Origin: Pseudomonadota bacterium
GTDB lineage: Bacteria > Desulfobacterota > DSM-4660 > Desulfatiglandales > B25-G16
Direction of reading: 5' to 3'
Length of the DNA: 6,637 nucleotides
NCBI GenBank assembly: GCA_030633645.1
Contig: DAOVRY010000045.1
Location: 1-6,637 of the forward strand
The notes under the pieces were generated by a model. It made no database searches, had not been told where the DNA came from, and saw nothing but the letters and a program-made list of their open reading frames with translations. Positions 1-6,229 of the stretch are shown here, piece by piece (position 1 is the first letter of the stretch; each line of letters starts with the position of its first letter). The position numbers and the translations under genes are program-made.

Positions 1-1014
1 CAGACTCGCTGATGTATAGGGCGGAGGAACAGGAACCCAGAGATAGAAGGTGGCCTTCGGTGTATCAACCATAAAACCTGCATCCCTCAGCCCTGTCACC
101 ATGACATCTCTCCTTTTGGTATAGATTTTCTGTATCTCTCGGATGATCTCCTGATTTTTCCTCAGGCCTATGAGGCCAGCCCTTTGAATGGCCTGGAAAA
201 CACCGGAGTCAAGGTTGCTCTTTACTGAACCTAGGCCCTCAATAGCCGCCTTGTTTCCCACGGCAAAGCCAATCCGCCATCCGGTCATGTTGAAGGATTT
301 GGATAGGGAATGAAATTCTATCCCTATATCCTTAGCTCCATCAATTTGGAGAAGGCTCACAGGTCGGTAACCATCGAAGGCGATTTCGCTATAGGTAAGA
401 TCATTGCATACCATCATGTCATACTTGTGTGCAAAGGCGACAACTGCCTCAAAGAAGTCCCTATCAGCGACGGCCGCTGTAGGGTTATTGGGATAATTGA
501 GCCAGATCATTTTGGCCTTTGTGGCAGCCTCTTCTGGTATAGAATCGAGATCCGGTAAAAACCCGTTCTCTTTAAGCAGGGGGACAAAGCAAGATATTCC
601 ATCTGCAAAGAGCGTTCCAATGTTATACACTGGATAGGCAGGGGTAGGGATAAGGGCAAGATCGCCTGGATTTATGAATGCCAGGTGGATGTGAGCTATT
701 CCCTCCTTTGCACCAATCAGGGATATCACTTCAGTTTCTGCATCGAGTGTGACCGAGAATCTCTCTTGGTACCAGTCAGCTACTGCTCCTTTGAAATCAC
801 CCGATCCAGAATAAGAAGGGTAGTGATGGTTTTCCGGATCCTGAACAGCTCGTATCATTTCCTTAATAATCTTTGGCGGGGTGGGAAGATCAGGGTCTCC
901 GACACCAAGGTCGATTATATCTACCCCCTTTGCCTGTAAGTCTCGTTTTTTTTGATCAATCTCCTTAAACAGGTAGGGGGGGAGCTTCTTAAGTCTCTCA
1001 GTCAATTCAAACAC
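1..1014 (-). CDS. dapL: LL-diaminopimelate aminotransferase, C-terminus cut by window edge
   Basis: This is a fold-type I, PLP-dependent aminotransferase. The DapL family converts tetrahydrodipicolinate plus glutamate directly to LL-diaminopimelate in the cytoplasm, bypassing the succinylase and acetylase branches. I translated 338 codons without a stop. Family signatures are LGVGDPDLPTP (about residues 36-46), the GAKEGIAH segment (101-108), YPNNPT (174-179, cofactor-contacting Asn177), Asp205 and Tyr208, and SLSKSFNMTGWRIG, where Lys239 should form the Schiff base and Arg247 should bind phosphate. The GVGDPD and KEGIAH segments favour DapL over general aspartate aminotransferases. The family is about 390 residues, so roughly 50 residues, including the C-terminal substrate-binding arginine, lie outside the window. 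The start is GTG at 1014: AGGGAG (minus strand, 1022-1027) sits 7 bases upstream, and the first residues MFELTERLKKLPPYLF fit the family. It overlaps the dapB end by 8 bases, which suggests translational coupling. Confidence 0.93.
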   Translation of the reverse strand, partial: MFELTERLKKLPPYLFKEIDQKKRDLQAKGVDIIDLGVGDPDLPTPPKIIKEMIRAVQDPENHHYPSYSGSGDFKGAVADWYQERFSVTLDAETEVISLIGAKEGIAHIHLAFINPGDLALIPTPAYPVYNIGTLFADGISCFVPLLKENGFLPDLDSIPEEAATKAKMIWLNYPNNPTAAVADRDFFEAVVAFAHKYDMMVCNDLTYSEIAFDGYRPVSLLQIDGAKDIGIEFHSLSKSFNMTGWRIGFAVGNKAAIEGLGSVKSNLDSGVFQAIQRAGLIGLRKNQEIIREIQKIYTKRRDVMVTGLRDAGFMVDTPKATFYLWVPVPPPYTSASL

Positions 1015-1825
1015 TTTTTCTCTCCCTCAATCCCAAAACATCTTGCATATCATAAAGACCATTGGACTGGTTGACGACCCATGTGGCTGCGAGTAAAGCA
1101 CCTCTTGCAAAGTTGTCCCTGCTGTGTGCCCTGTGAGTGATCTCGATCCTTTCCCCGGGACCGGCAAACATAACGGTATGTTCACCGACAATATCACCAG
1201 CCCGTATCGACTGAATACCGATCTCTTCCTCTCTCCTCACACCAATAAAACCTCTCCTTTCATAGACGGCGTCTGTCTCCAGGTTCCGGCCCGTTGAATC
1301 GGCGAGAATTCTGGCAAGATGCATTGCTGTGCCGCTCGGGGCGTCTTTTTTAAGCCTGTGATGAGCCTCAATTACCTCCATATCATAATCTTGGCCAAGA
1401 ATCCTGGACACATTTTCAACCATCTTGAATAACACATTAACCCCTACACTCATATTAGGGGATTTGACGCACCTGATTCCCTGTGCCAGTTGATTGAGCT
1501 CTTTTTCATGCTCCCCGGTAATACCAGTAGTCCCAATGACCATTGCCTGGCCAGTCTTGGCAATAAACCTAATATGCCGTAAGGTGCTCTCTGGTGTCGT
1601 GAAATCAATCAAGACATCCGCATCGTTCATCACCTCACTGATATCCCCTTTGAGGACAATACCAGTCTTACCAAGACCTGCAATATCGCCTATATCTTGG
1701 CCAATTGCCGGATGGTCCGGTTTTTCAAAGACACCCCATAGTTTAATTCCTTCACTTTTTTGAATCATCTGGGTGATTCTTCCACCCATCCTGCCGGCTG
1801 CACCGGCAACAACAGCATTAACCAT
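1007..1825 (-). CDS. dapB: 4-hydroxy-tetrahydrodipicolinate reductase
   Basis: DapB reduces 4-hydroxy-tetrahydrodipicolinate to tetrahydrodipicolinate with NAD(P)H, the second committed step of DAP/lysine synthesis in the cytoplasm. The 272-residue product has the usual family length. The N-terminal Rossmann fold carries VAGAAGRMGG (residues 6-15), the dinucleotide-binding glycine motif. DFTTPES (74-80) and IGTTG (97-101) line the cofactor site. SPNMSVGVN (122-130) precedes the C-terminal domain. The hallmark EAHHRLKKDAPSGTA (153-167) carries the expected catalytic His155 and Lys159. The ATG start at 1825 has AGGGAG at 1831-1836 (minus strand), 5 bases away. The gene lies 72 bases after lysA and overlaps dapL by 8 bases, so the three are probably one transcription unit. 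Its product is the substrate for the next gene, dapL. I see no disruption and no internal terminator. Confidence 0.98.
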   Translation of the reverse strand: MVNAVVAGAAGRMGGRITQMIQKSEGIKLWGVFEKPDHPAIGQDIGDIAGLGKTGIVLKGDISEVMNDADVLIDFTTPESTLRHIRFIAKTGQAMVIGTTGITGEHEKELNQLAQGIRCVKSPNMSVGVNVLFKMVENVSRILGQDYDMEVIEAHHRLKKDAPSGTAMHLARILADSTGRNLETDAVYERRGFIGVRREEEIGIQSIRAGDIVGEHTVMFAGPGERIEITHRAHSRDNFARGALLAATWVVNQSNGLYDMQDVLGLRERKSV

Positions 1826-1897
1826 TTCTTCTCCCTCTGATTACCGTATAGTTTTTAGAGACACCTTACCCCTACCGCTCATCTCCAGAATTTGATT

Positions 1898-3166
1898 TCA
1901 GTCATTGTTTTCATCAATGAATTCGGGAATTACCTCACCACTTATGAGATCATCATAGGTTTCTCTTGCTCTGACAATTGAAAATCGTTTTCCTCTGACC
2001 ATTACCTCTGTCGGCCTGGGACGGGAATTGTAATTTGATGCCATGGAAAAACCGTAAGCCCCCGCGCTCATTATGGCTACCAAATCCCCTGGTTTAAATG
2101 AAGGCATTTTTCTGTTCATAGCGAAGAAATCAGCAGTTTCACAGACGGGTCCCACGAGGTCAGCTTCAACCATTTGCGAATCGGTCACTCTTACCGGCTG
2201 CACAGCATGAAAGGAATCATAGAGGGTAGGTCGGATCAAGTCATTCATCCCTGCATCAACAATGACAAACCGCTTATGTGTTGTGGATTTGGTGTAGAGG
2301 ACCTTAGTGACCAGAATACCTGCATTACCAATGATAACCCTGCCAGGTTCAAGGATGAGGGTGATGTTACTATCTCCCATGTTCTCCTTTAGTGCCCTGG
2401 CGTACTCTCCAGGGTGCGGCGGTCTTTCATCATCATAGGTTATGCCTAACCCGCCTCCAATATTAAGGAAATTGATATCAAGGCTCATCCTCTCCAATTC
2501 TCTTAAGAGCGCCTTCAGTTTGTTTAGCGCATCGAGAAAGGGATCAATCTCAGTGAGTTGGCTACCAATGTGGCAGGATATACCCTTTACACAGATATTC
2601 TTCAAACCCTTGGCCAATGCGTAGGTAGCAAGGGAGTCATTTATTGGTATGCCAAATTTATTCTCTTCCAACCCGGTAACAATGTATGGATGTGTTTTTG
2701 GCGCTACATTGGGATTTATCCGGATGGCTATCCTTGCCTTGCGGCCGATGTCCTGTGCTGTTTTATCTAATACCCGTAATTCTTGATCTGATTCTACATT
2801 GAACATGAGGATATCTGACTCAAGGGCCCTCCCCATTTCATGTGGGGTCTTCCCAACGCCAGAAAAGACAATCTTGTCAGGTGGAATTCCTGCTCTGAGC
2901 GCCCGAAAGAGTTCTCCTGCTGACACGATATCTGCTCCTCCCCCTTGTGAAGCGAGGACCCTTAGGACCGCAAGATTAGGGTTAGATTTCACAGAAAAGC
3001 AGGTGAGGTGAGCAAGGTCCTTGAAGGCATCTTCGAAAACGGAGAAATGCCTCCTTATTGTCGCATGGGAGTAAAGATAGAAAGGTGTTCCAACTTGATC
3101 AGCTATGGATGCGACAGATACATCCTCGCAGCAAAGATCATCTTTTTTGTAAATAAAATGATTCAT
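1898..3166 (-). CDS. lysA: Diaminopimelate decarboxylase
   Basis: LysA removes CO2 from meso-diaminopimelate to give L-lysine. It is a PLP enzyme of fold type III (alanine-racemase-like barrel plus beta domain). The 422-residue length is normal. FSVKSNPN (57-64) holds the cofactor lysine, Lys60. CHIGSQ (198-203) supplies the histidine that stacks on PLP. NIGGGLG (235-241) and EPGR (273-276) bind the phosphate. GPVCET (339-344) gives the active-site Cys342 and Glu343, and GAYGFSMASNYNSRPRP (369-385) gives Tyr371. Family members usually read CES(G/A)D after the cysteine; here it is CETAD, a mild variant. The ATG at 3166 has only a distant AAGG (3179-3182, 12 bases away), so initiation may depend on translation of dnaX, which ends 33 bases upstream. 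The two genes are in the same reading frame, and the dnaX TAA is the only stop between them. DapF, which makes its substrate from LL-DAP, is not in the window. Confidence 0.97.
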   Translation of the reverse strand: MNHFIYKKDDLCCEDVSVASIADQVGTPFYLYSHATIRRHFSVFEDAFKDLAHLTCFSVKSNPNLAVLRVLASQGGGADIVSAGELFRALRAGIPPDKIVFSGVGKTPHEMGRALESDILMFNVESDQELRVLDKTAQDIGRKARIAIRINPNVAPKTHPYIVTGLEENKFGIPINDSLATYALAKGLKNICVKGISCHIGSQLTEIDPFLDALNKLKALLRELERMSLDINFLNIGGGLGITYDDERPPHPGEYARALKENMGDSNITLILEPGRVIIGNAGILVTKVLYTKSTTHKRFVIVDAGMNDLIRPTLYDSFHAVQPVRVTDSQMVEADLVGPVCETADFFAMNRKMPSFKPGDLVAIMSAGAYGFSMASNYNSRPRPTEVMVRGKRFSIVRARETYDDLISGEVIPEFIDENND

Positions 3167-3199
3167 GTGGGGACTTGACCTTAACCGGTTGATAATATC

Positions 3200-4768
3200 T
3201 TAGTCTCGGTTCACTATCTTGCCTTCAAATATATCGATTATGTCTCTTACCGAGGCAGGTAAGGTGTTTTCTTTCGGGGTTTTTTTTGAATTTTTTGGTC
3301 GGCCCTGCTTTTTGAAAACCACCTTAAGATCCGACTGGAAGAAATCTTGGGCATACGCACAGAGCTGCTCATAGTGCTCAGGGTCATCAAAATAGCCACC
3401 TGTAAAAGCTCCTTCTCCGTAAGGTAACTCCAGTCGGTCTGCAGTTAGTGTGCAAGATTTCCATTCCTTTAATACATTGGCCATCGCCCTATTCCTGGTG
3501 GCGAGGTAACGCAGAAACTCGTCCCATTTCTTGCCATCGTCTAAGTAGTTCGGTCTAGGCACTGGTTCCTTTTGAGTAAAGTTTTTTTCAAGATCCTCAT
3601 AATGCCCTGCTGAGATAGGTTTATTGATTCGTTTTTCTATTTCCGCAATCTTTCTAATTAATTCATCAAATGAAAGATAATCCTTGAGTTCTGAGAGTTT
3701 AATGAGGATCGCCTCAAGCGCAATTCGCGGGTTGTTTGTATAACGCAAATCTGCTTCTTTGCTAATGAGGAAATTAAGTGATTGAACAAGCCTTTCCATC
3801 CCCGCCTTTCTTGCCAGGTTTTTTGTTTCTTTCAGTTCATTATCAGGTAGATCAAGAAGATGGGGAGAGTCGGGAGCGACCAGCGAGACGATTAGATTAC
3901 GAAATTGATTCATTATTTCTCGATAGAACTCCTTGATCTCGTAGCCATAATTGTATACCTCATCGATTATCTCGAGGCATAATGTGGTGTCAGCATCAAT
4001 TATTGACCGGGACATCTTATAGATGAGATCCCGGTCTATTATTCCCAGAACAGCCCCTATTTGGTCATCCTCTACGTTCTGGCCTGTAAAAGAGACAACC
4101 TGGTCGAGAAGGCTCTCTGCATCTCGCATGCTTCCCTCGGCCTCCCTTGCAATAATGGAAATAGCGGTATCACTTATGGTTATCTCCTCTTCTGCTATTA
4201 TGTTTTTAATCTGTTCTTCTATTTTTTTTATGGGTATCCTCTTGAAATCGAATCGTTGACATCGGGATAGTATGGTCGCTGGCACTTTGTGCGGTTCTGT
4301 AGTAGCGAAGACAAACTTAACATGTTCTGGTGGCTCTTCCAGGGTCTTCAGCAATGCATTGAATGCAGGGAGGGTCAACATGTGTACCTCATCTATTATA
4401 TAGATTTTGTACTTGCCATGAGAAGGGAGGTACCTAATATTTTCTCGAAGATTTCTTATCTCATCAATTCCCCTGTTGGATGCACCATCAATCTCTTGCA
4501 CATCTACGGATGAACCATGCGTTATCTCGACGCAGGAGGTACATTGGTTACAAGGATTTCCGTCATTGTTGTTTTCGCAATTGAGGGCCTTGGCAAAGAT
4601 TCGGGCAACCGAAGTCTTGCCGACACCCCTTGCGCCGCTGAACAGGTAGGCATGAGCCAATCGGCCAGACAGGAAGGCATTCCTAAGTGTCTGGGTAATA
4701 TGCTCCTGACCTAAGACCTTTTCAAATACTTGGGGTCTCCATTTTCTAGCAAAAACTTCGTAGGGCAT
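3200..4768 (-). CDS. dnaX: DNA polymerase III subunit gamma/tau (clamp loader ATPase)
   Basis: DnaX is the ATPase subunit of the replicative clamp loader, which opens the beta clamp and, as tau, tethers polymerase cores. The 522-residue protein starts with MPYEVFARKWRPQVFEKVLGQ, typical of the family. The AAA+ core has Walker A GARGVGKT (45-52), a four-cysteine zinc site (Cys64, 73, 76 and 79), Walker B IIDEVH (124-129), sensor-1 region FATTEP (154-159) and the SRC arginine-finger motif (168-170). The lid (about 178-240) with GSMRDAESLLDQ (212-223) and the collar domain (about 245-365) follow. The tail is about 150 residues, shorter than in E. coli DnaX (643 residues in all), and ends in IIDIFEGKIV (510-519), an element I recall from related DnaX proteins. 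The ATG at 4768 has no clear Shine-Dalgarno sequence and lies 20 bases after a tRNA gene. lysA follows closely, where many bacteria have ybaB and recR. Confidence 0.98.
   Translation of the reverse strand: MPYEVFARKWRPQVFEKVLGQEHITQTLRNAFLSGRLAHAYLFSGARGVGKTSVARIFAKALNCENNNDGNPCNQCTSCVEITHGSSVDVQEIDGASNRGIDEIRNLRENIRYLPSHGKYKIYIIDEVHMLTLPAFNALLKTLEEPPEHVKFVFATTEPHKVPATILSRCQRFDFKRIPIKKIEEQIKNIIAEEEITISDTAISIIAREAEGSMRDAESLLDQVVSFTGQNVEDDQIGAVLGIIDRDLIYKMSRSIIDADTTLCLEIIDEVYNYGYEIKEFYREIMNQFRNLIVSLVAPDSPHLLDLPDNELKETKNLARKAGMERLVQSLNFLISKEADLRYTNNPRIALEAILIKLSELKDYLSFDELIRKIAEIEKRINKPISAGHYEDLEKNFTQKEPVPRPNYLDDGKKWDEFLRYLATRNRAMANVLKEWKSCTLTADRLELPYGEGAFTGGYFDDPEHYEQLCAYAQDFFQSDLKVVFKKQGRPKNSKKTPKENTLPASVRDIIDIFEGKIVNRD
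3280..3296 (-). other. Two homopolymer A tracts (possible slippery site) in dnaX
   Basis: On the coding strand there is a run of eight A (3280-3287) and, three bases earlier in reading order, a run of six A (3291-3296). In frame they read A AAA AAT and A AAA AAA, both matching the X XXY YYZ form of minus-one slippery heptamers. Other bacterial dnaX genes use programmed frameshifting (E. coli, A AAA AAG) or transcriptional slippage (Thermus) to make the short gamma form. Here the site is near codons 492-496 of 522. A minus-one shift after codon 496 would add 18 different residues and stop, removing only the C-terminal IIDIFEGKIV element. I see no obvious stimulatory hairpin. Function is unproven. 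Confidence 0.3.
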
Positions 4769-4788
4769 AATGAAATCAAAAATATGGC

Positions 4789-4882
<94 letters not shown>

Positions 4883-4886
4883 TGGA

Positions 4887-4902
4887 TTCCGCTGGCGCGG
4901 AA
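4887..4902 (-). other. Short hairpin just upstream of tRNA-Ser(GGA)
   Basis: TTCCGC and GCGGAA form a perfect 6-base-pair stem with a 4-base loop, ending 4 bases before the mature 5' end of the tRNA. No T run follows, so it is not an intrinsic terminator. If transcribed it would lie in the 5' leader that RNase P removes. It could also be chance. Confidence 0.35.
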
Positions 4903-4977
4903 TACATTTGGTTTTTGGCCCATATTGAATTTTTTCAGCTTGGAGTAGAATCCTAATGGTTAATTACGTTATCGGAC

Positions 4978-5006
4978 TATGTACCCCAAGCTAGTGGTGA
5001 AATCAA
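4978..5006 (-). promoter_or_regulatory. Weak candidate sigma-70 promoter for tRNA-Ser(GGA) and dnaX
   Basis: On the minus strand, TTGATT (5006-5001) and TACATA (4983-4978) are separated by 17 bases, in the 141-base gap between the two tRNA genes. Matches to consensus are 4/6 and 3/6. Transcription would start about 90 bases before the tRNA. The alternative is read-through from the upstream tRNA-Ser(CGA), since I see no terminator between the two tRNAs. Confidence 0.25.
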
Positions 5007-5023
5007 GCCAAGGTTGAATTTCC

Positions 5024-5119
5024 TGGCGGAGAGGGTGGGATTCGAACCCACGTGCCTCGCTCTTCACGAGACAAATCGATTTCGAGTCGACCCCGTTACG
5101 ACCACTTCGGTACCTCTCC
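5024..5119 (-). tRNA. tRNA-Ser(CGA)
   Basis: This is a class II tRNA reading the UCG serine codon. Minus-strand acceptor stem GGAGAGG (5119-5113) pairs with CCTCTCC (5034-5028), followed by G and an encoded CCA (5026-5024). The anticodon loop is CTCGAAA, giving anticodon CGA. The variable arm GTCTCG/CGAGGC has one T-G wobble, and the T arm is GTGGG-TTCGAAT-CCCAC. The length is 96 bases. It precedes tRNA-Ser(GGA) by 141 bases on the same strand. The acceptor stems are almost the same but the bodies differ clearly, so this is a pair of isoacceptors and not a recent duplication. Confidence 0.97.
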
Positions 5120-5124
5120 ACATG

Positions 5125-5152
5125 ATGTTAGTAGTCCGCTGTCAGTTGTCAT
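5125..5152 (-). promoter_or_regulatory. Candidate sigma-70 promoter for tRNA-Ser(CGA)
   Basis: On the minus strand, ATGACA (5152-5147, 5/6 to consensus) and TAACAT (5130-5125, 4/6) are 16 bases apart. Transcription would start a few bases before the mature tRNA 5' end at 5119. The -35 hexamer overlaps a TGTCATTTG word that recurs in the neighbouring repeat island, so the match may be chance. Confidence 0.35.
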
Positions 5153-5204
5153 TTGTGTCTCGTATTTCTGAACGCTTCCATGAAATTTATTTCATCTTTG
5201 AAAA

Positions 5205-5223
5205 CCACGTCCTGTGGGCGCGG
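5205..5223 (+). repeat. Direct repeat copy 1 (CCACGTCC-N3-GGGCGNGG)
   Basis: This 19-base unit recurs at 5555-5573 in the same orientation with 17 of 19 bases identical. It folds on itself as CCACGTCC against GGGCGCGG with a TGT loop. This copy has one A-C mismatch and one T-G wobble in the stem. Together the two copies bracket the hairpin cluster. Confidence 0.7.
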
Positions 5224-5268
5224 TCAGAGGCCATCGGCTTTGCCTGGAATTGTTCCTGGTTTGCCAAA

Positions 5269-5285
5269 TCCCGATAAAATCGGGA
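5269..5285. repeat. Hairpin TCCCGAT/ATCGGGA
   Basis: A perfect 7-base-pair stem with an AAA loop. It is the first of four inverted repeats sharing a CCCG/CGGG core within 260 bases. It sits 8 bases from the next one (5294-5313). Confidence 0.8.
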
Positions 5286-5293
5286 CAAAATCC

Positions 5294-5313
5294 AATCCCG
5301 ACGTGTCGGGATT
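5294..5313. repeat. Hairpin AATCCCGA/TCGGGATT
   Basis: A perfect 8-base-pair stem with a CGTG loop (9 pairs if the loop is counted as GT). It shares the TCCCGA core with the hairpin at 5269-5285 and forms a tandem pair with it. Confidence 0.8.
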
Positions 5314-5384
5314 AAATGCCCAAACCCTCGGTCAAGTGAGCAAAATGCGCTAAAGCGAAAGAAGTTAGGCAAATGACAAAGGAG

Positions 5385-5412
5385 TAACGAGAAACGAGGA
5401 ACGAGCAACGAA
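5385..5412 (+). repeat. Tandem heptamer NAACGAG, four copies
   Basis: The units are TAACGAG, AAACGAG, GAACGAG and CAACGAA. They are contiguous and differ almost only in the first base. The array ends 1 base before the hairpin at 5414-5428. Confidence 0.8.
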
Positions 5413-5413
5413 C

Positions 5414-5428
5414 CCCGATAATATCGGG
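5414..5428. repeat. Hairpin CCCGAT/ATCGGG
   Basis: A perfect 6-base-pair stem with an AAT loop. It is the same core as the 5269-5285 hairpin and lies directly after the tandem heptamers. Confidence 0.75.
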
Positions 5429-5509
5429 ACACCAAGATTGGGTTTTTGGGCTTTGACATTCATTTTGCATTTGAGCTTTGTCATTTGACATTCAGCCTCG
5501 GGAACTCAA

Positions 5510-5528
5510 ATCCCGCGGCTCGCGGGAT
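5510..5528. repeat. Hairpin ATCCCGCG/CGCGGGAT
   Basis: A perfect 8-base-pair stem with a GCT loop, the most GC-rich of the four. Just beyond it is a small near-palindrome CCCTTCAAGGG. On the minus strand it lies downstream of tadA, but there is no T run after the stem, so a terminator role is not supported. Confidence 0.75.
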
Positions 5529-5554
5529 AGCCCCCTTCAAGGGACACATCAAAG

Positions 5555-5573
5555 CCACGTCCTCTGGGCGTGG
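5555..5573 (+). repeat. Direct repeat copy 2 (CCACGTCC-TCT-GGGCGTGG)
   Basis: The partner of 5205-5223. Here the stem is complete: 8 pairs with one T-G wobble around a TCT loop. It lies 42 bases past the tadA stop codon on the tadA strand, so it could also protect the 3' end of that mRNA. Confidence 0.7.
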
Positions 5574-5615
5574 ATTCTTTACACCTGTTGTTTCATTTCA
5601 ACGGGCATTCTTATG

Positions 5616-6173
5616 CTATCTCCTCTCTCGGAAAAAACCCTGCATAAGTTCTCTGCATTCTTTTTCCATTACGCCAGGAATTACTTTTAATTCGTGATTG
5701 AGCCTGCCATCATCAGATAGATTGTAGACTGAGCCTGCAGCACCGCCTTTTTCATCAAATGCCCCAAAAACGAGGGTATCTAACCGGGCATTGATAATAG
5801 CACCCATACACATGGGGCAGGGCTCAATCGTTACGACCAGGGTCATTCCATTCAATCGATAGTTACTGAACACCTTTGCTCCCTGCCTGATAGCCAGTAT
5901 CTCTGCATGGGCAGTAGGATCGTTATCCAAAATGCATCTGTTGTGTGCTCTGGCTACTATCTCATTGGATTGGTCTATAAGGATGGCACCGACCGGAACC
6001 TCTCCGGCCAACCATGCCTTTTTGGCCTCTCTCACGGCCTCTCGCATAAAATGGGAGAGGTCTGCGCGGTCTTGTATCCCTTGTCGCAGTGGTAACATCC
6101 AACCAAAAATCGTAGAATGTTTTCGATTTTTGTCAATATTGTCTTTGGTTTTTGCTCTAAGTTTGGTTATCAT
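5616..6173 (-). CDS. tadA: tRNA-specific adenosine deaminase
   Basis: TadA deaminates adenosine 34 to inosine in the anticodon of tRNA-Arg(ACG), letting one tRNA read three arginine codons. It belongs to the cytidine deaminase fold. HAE (89-91) gives zinc ligand His89 and proton-shuttle Glu91. PCPMCMGA (118-125) gives zinc ligands Cys119 and Cys122. Family context continues with GEVPVGAIL (57-65), AHNRC (76-80), INARLDTLVFGA (127-138) and DEKGGAAGSVYNL (140-152), then the C-terminal helix ECRELMQGFFRERR. The conserved core begins near SHFMREA (40-46). At 185 residues the frame is longer than the usual 150-170, because of a basic N-terminal stretch. The ATG at 6173 has AGGT at 6183-6186, 9 bases away. 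Met26 (6098) or Met43 (6047) would give a more typical length but lack a good ribosome site. Function is sure, the start is not. Confidence 0.96.
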   Translation of the reverse strand: MITKLRAKTKDNIDKNRKHSTIFGWMLPLRQGIQDRADLSHFMREAVREAKKAWLAGEVPVGAILIDQSNEIVARAHNRCILDNDPTAHAEILAIRQGAKVFSNYRLNGMTLVVTIEPCPMCMGAIINARLDTLVFGAFDEKGGAAGSVYNLSDDGRLNHELKVIPGVMEKECRELMQGFFRERR

Positions 6174-6199
6174 TTAACATGTACCTATCAGTGAGTCAA
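6171..6199 (-). promoter_or_regulatory. Alternative tadA promoter that would force a downstream start
   Basis: On the minus strand, TTGACT (6199-6194, 5/6 to consensus) and TAAATG (6176-6171, 3/6) are 17 bases apart. Because the second hexamer includes the ATG at 6173, a transcript from here would begin inside the annotated frame and translation would have to start at Met26 or later. It competes with the candidate at 6201-6229. Confidence 0.2.
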
Positions 6200-6200
6200 C

Positions 6201-6229
6201 TTGATAGTGATTCCCAAAACCGTGGTAAA
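6201..6229 (-). promoter_or_regulatory. Candidate sigma-70 promoter for tadA
   Basis: On the minus strand, TTTACC (6229-6224) and TATCAA (6206-6201) each match consensus at 4/6 and have the ideal 17-base spacing. Transcription would start about 20 bases before the ATG at 6173, leaving room for the AGGT ribosome site. The same bases form a plus-strand promoter-like pair. Confidence 0.35.

Larger units (their letters stand above)
5370..5487. repeat. 12-base inverted repeat CAAATGACAAAG/CTTTGTCATTTG
   Basis: The arms at 5370-5381 and 5476-5487 are perfect reverse complements. They enclose the tandem heptamers and the 5414-5428 hairpin. A second imperfect pair, GCCCAAACCC (5318-5327) and GGGTTTTTGGGC (5440-5451), interlocks with it and does not nest. 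Confidence 0.65.
5120..5615. repeat. Non-coding repeat island between tadA and the serine tRNAs
   Basis: This stretch of about 500 bases has no credible gene. Open frames through it on both strands are low-complexity translations of repeats. It contains a 6-base-pair stem ATGAAA/TTTCAT (5180-5195), a direct repeat of 19 bases at each end (5205-5223 and 5555-5573), four GC-rich hairpins built on CCCG/CGGG (5269-5285, 5294-5313, 5414-5428, 5510-5528), a tandem heptamer (5385-5412) and an interrupted inverted repeat (5370-5381 with 5476-5487). None of the hairpins is followed by a clear T run. The look is that of REP-like or small non-autonomous intergenic repeats. The family cannot be named from the sequence alone. 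Confidence 0.7.

Noticed and set aside
310..939. Plus-strand open frames at 310-558 and 685-939
   Set aside because: They lie antisense to dapL, whose continuous minus-strand frame carries all the family motifs. The plus frames are shadows.
3181..3192. AACCGGTT palindrome in the dnaX-lysA gap as an operator or terminator
   Set aside because: Eight bases of palindrome alone is too little, with no T run and no second site nearby.
5187..5459. A 90-codon minus-strand open frame, and overlapping plus-strand frames, in the repeat island
   Set aside because: They are translations of hairpins and short repeats, lack ribosome sites and domain-like composition, and overlap each other in several frames.
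5269..5528. CRISPR array, suggested by repeated CCCGAT/ATCGGG words
   Set aside because: The repeats are short, differ in loop and flanks, and have no regular spacers of uniform length.
5510..5528. Intrinsic terminator for tadA
   Set aside because: The stem is good but no T-rich tail follows on the minus strand, so only a generic hairpin is supported.
5120..5615. SRP RNA between tadA and dnaX, as seen in some bacteria
   Set aside because: The conserved GGAAGNAGCAGCC-type apical motif is absent on both strands, and the region is explained by repeats.
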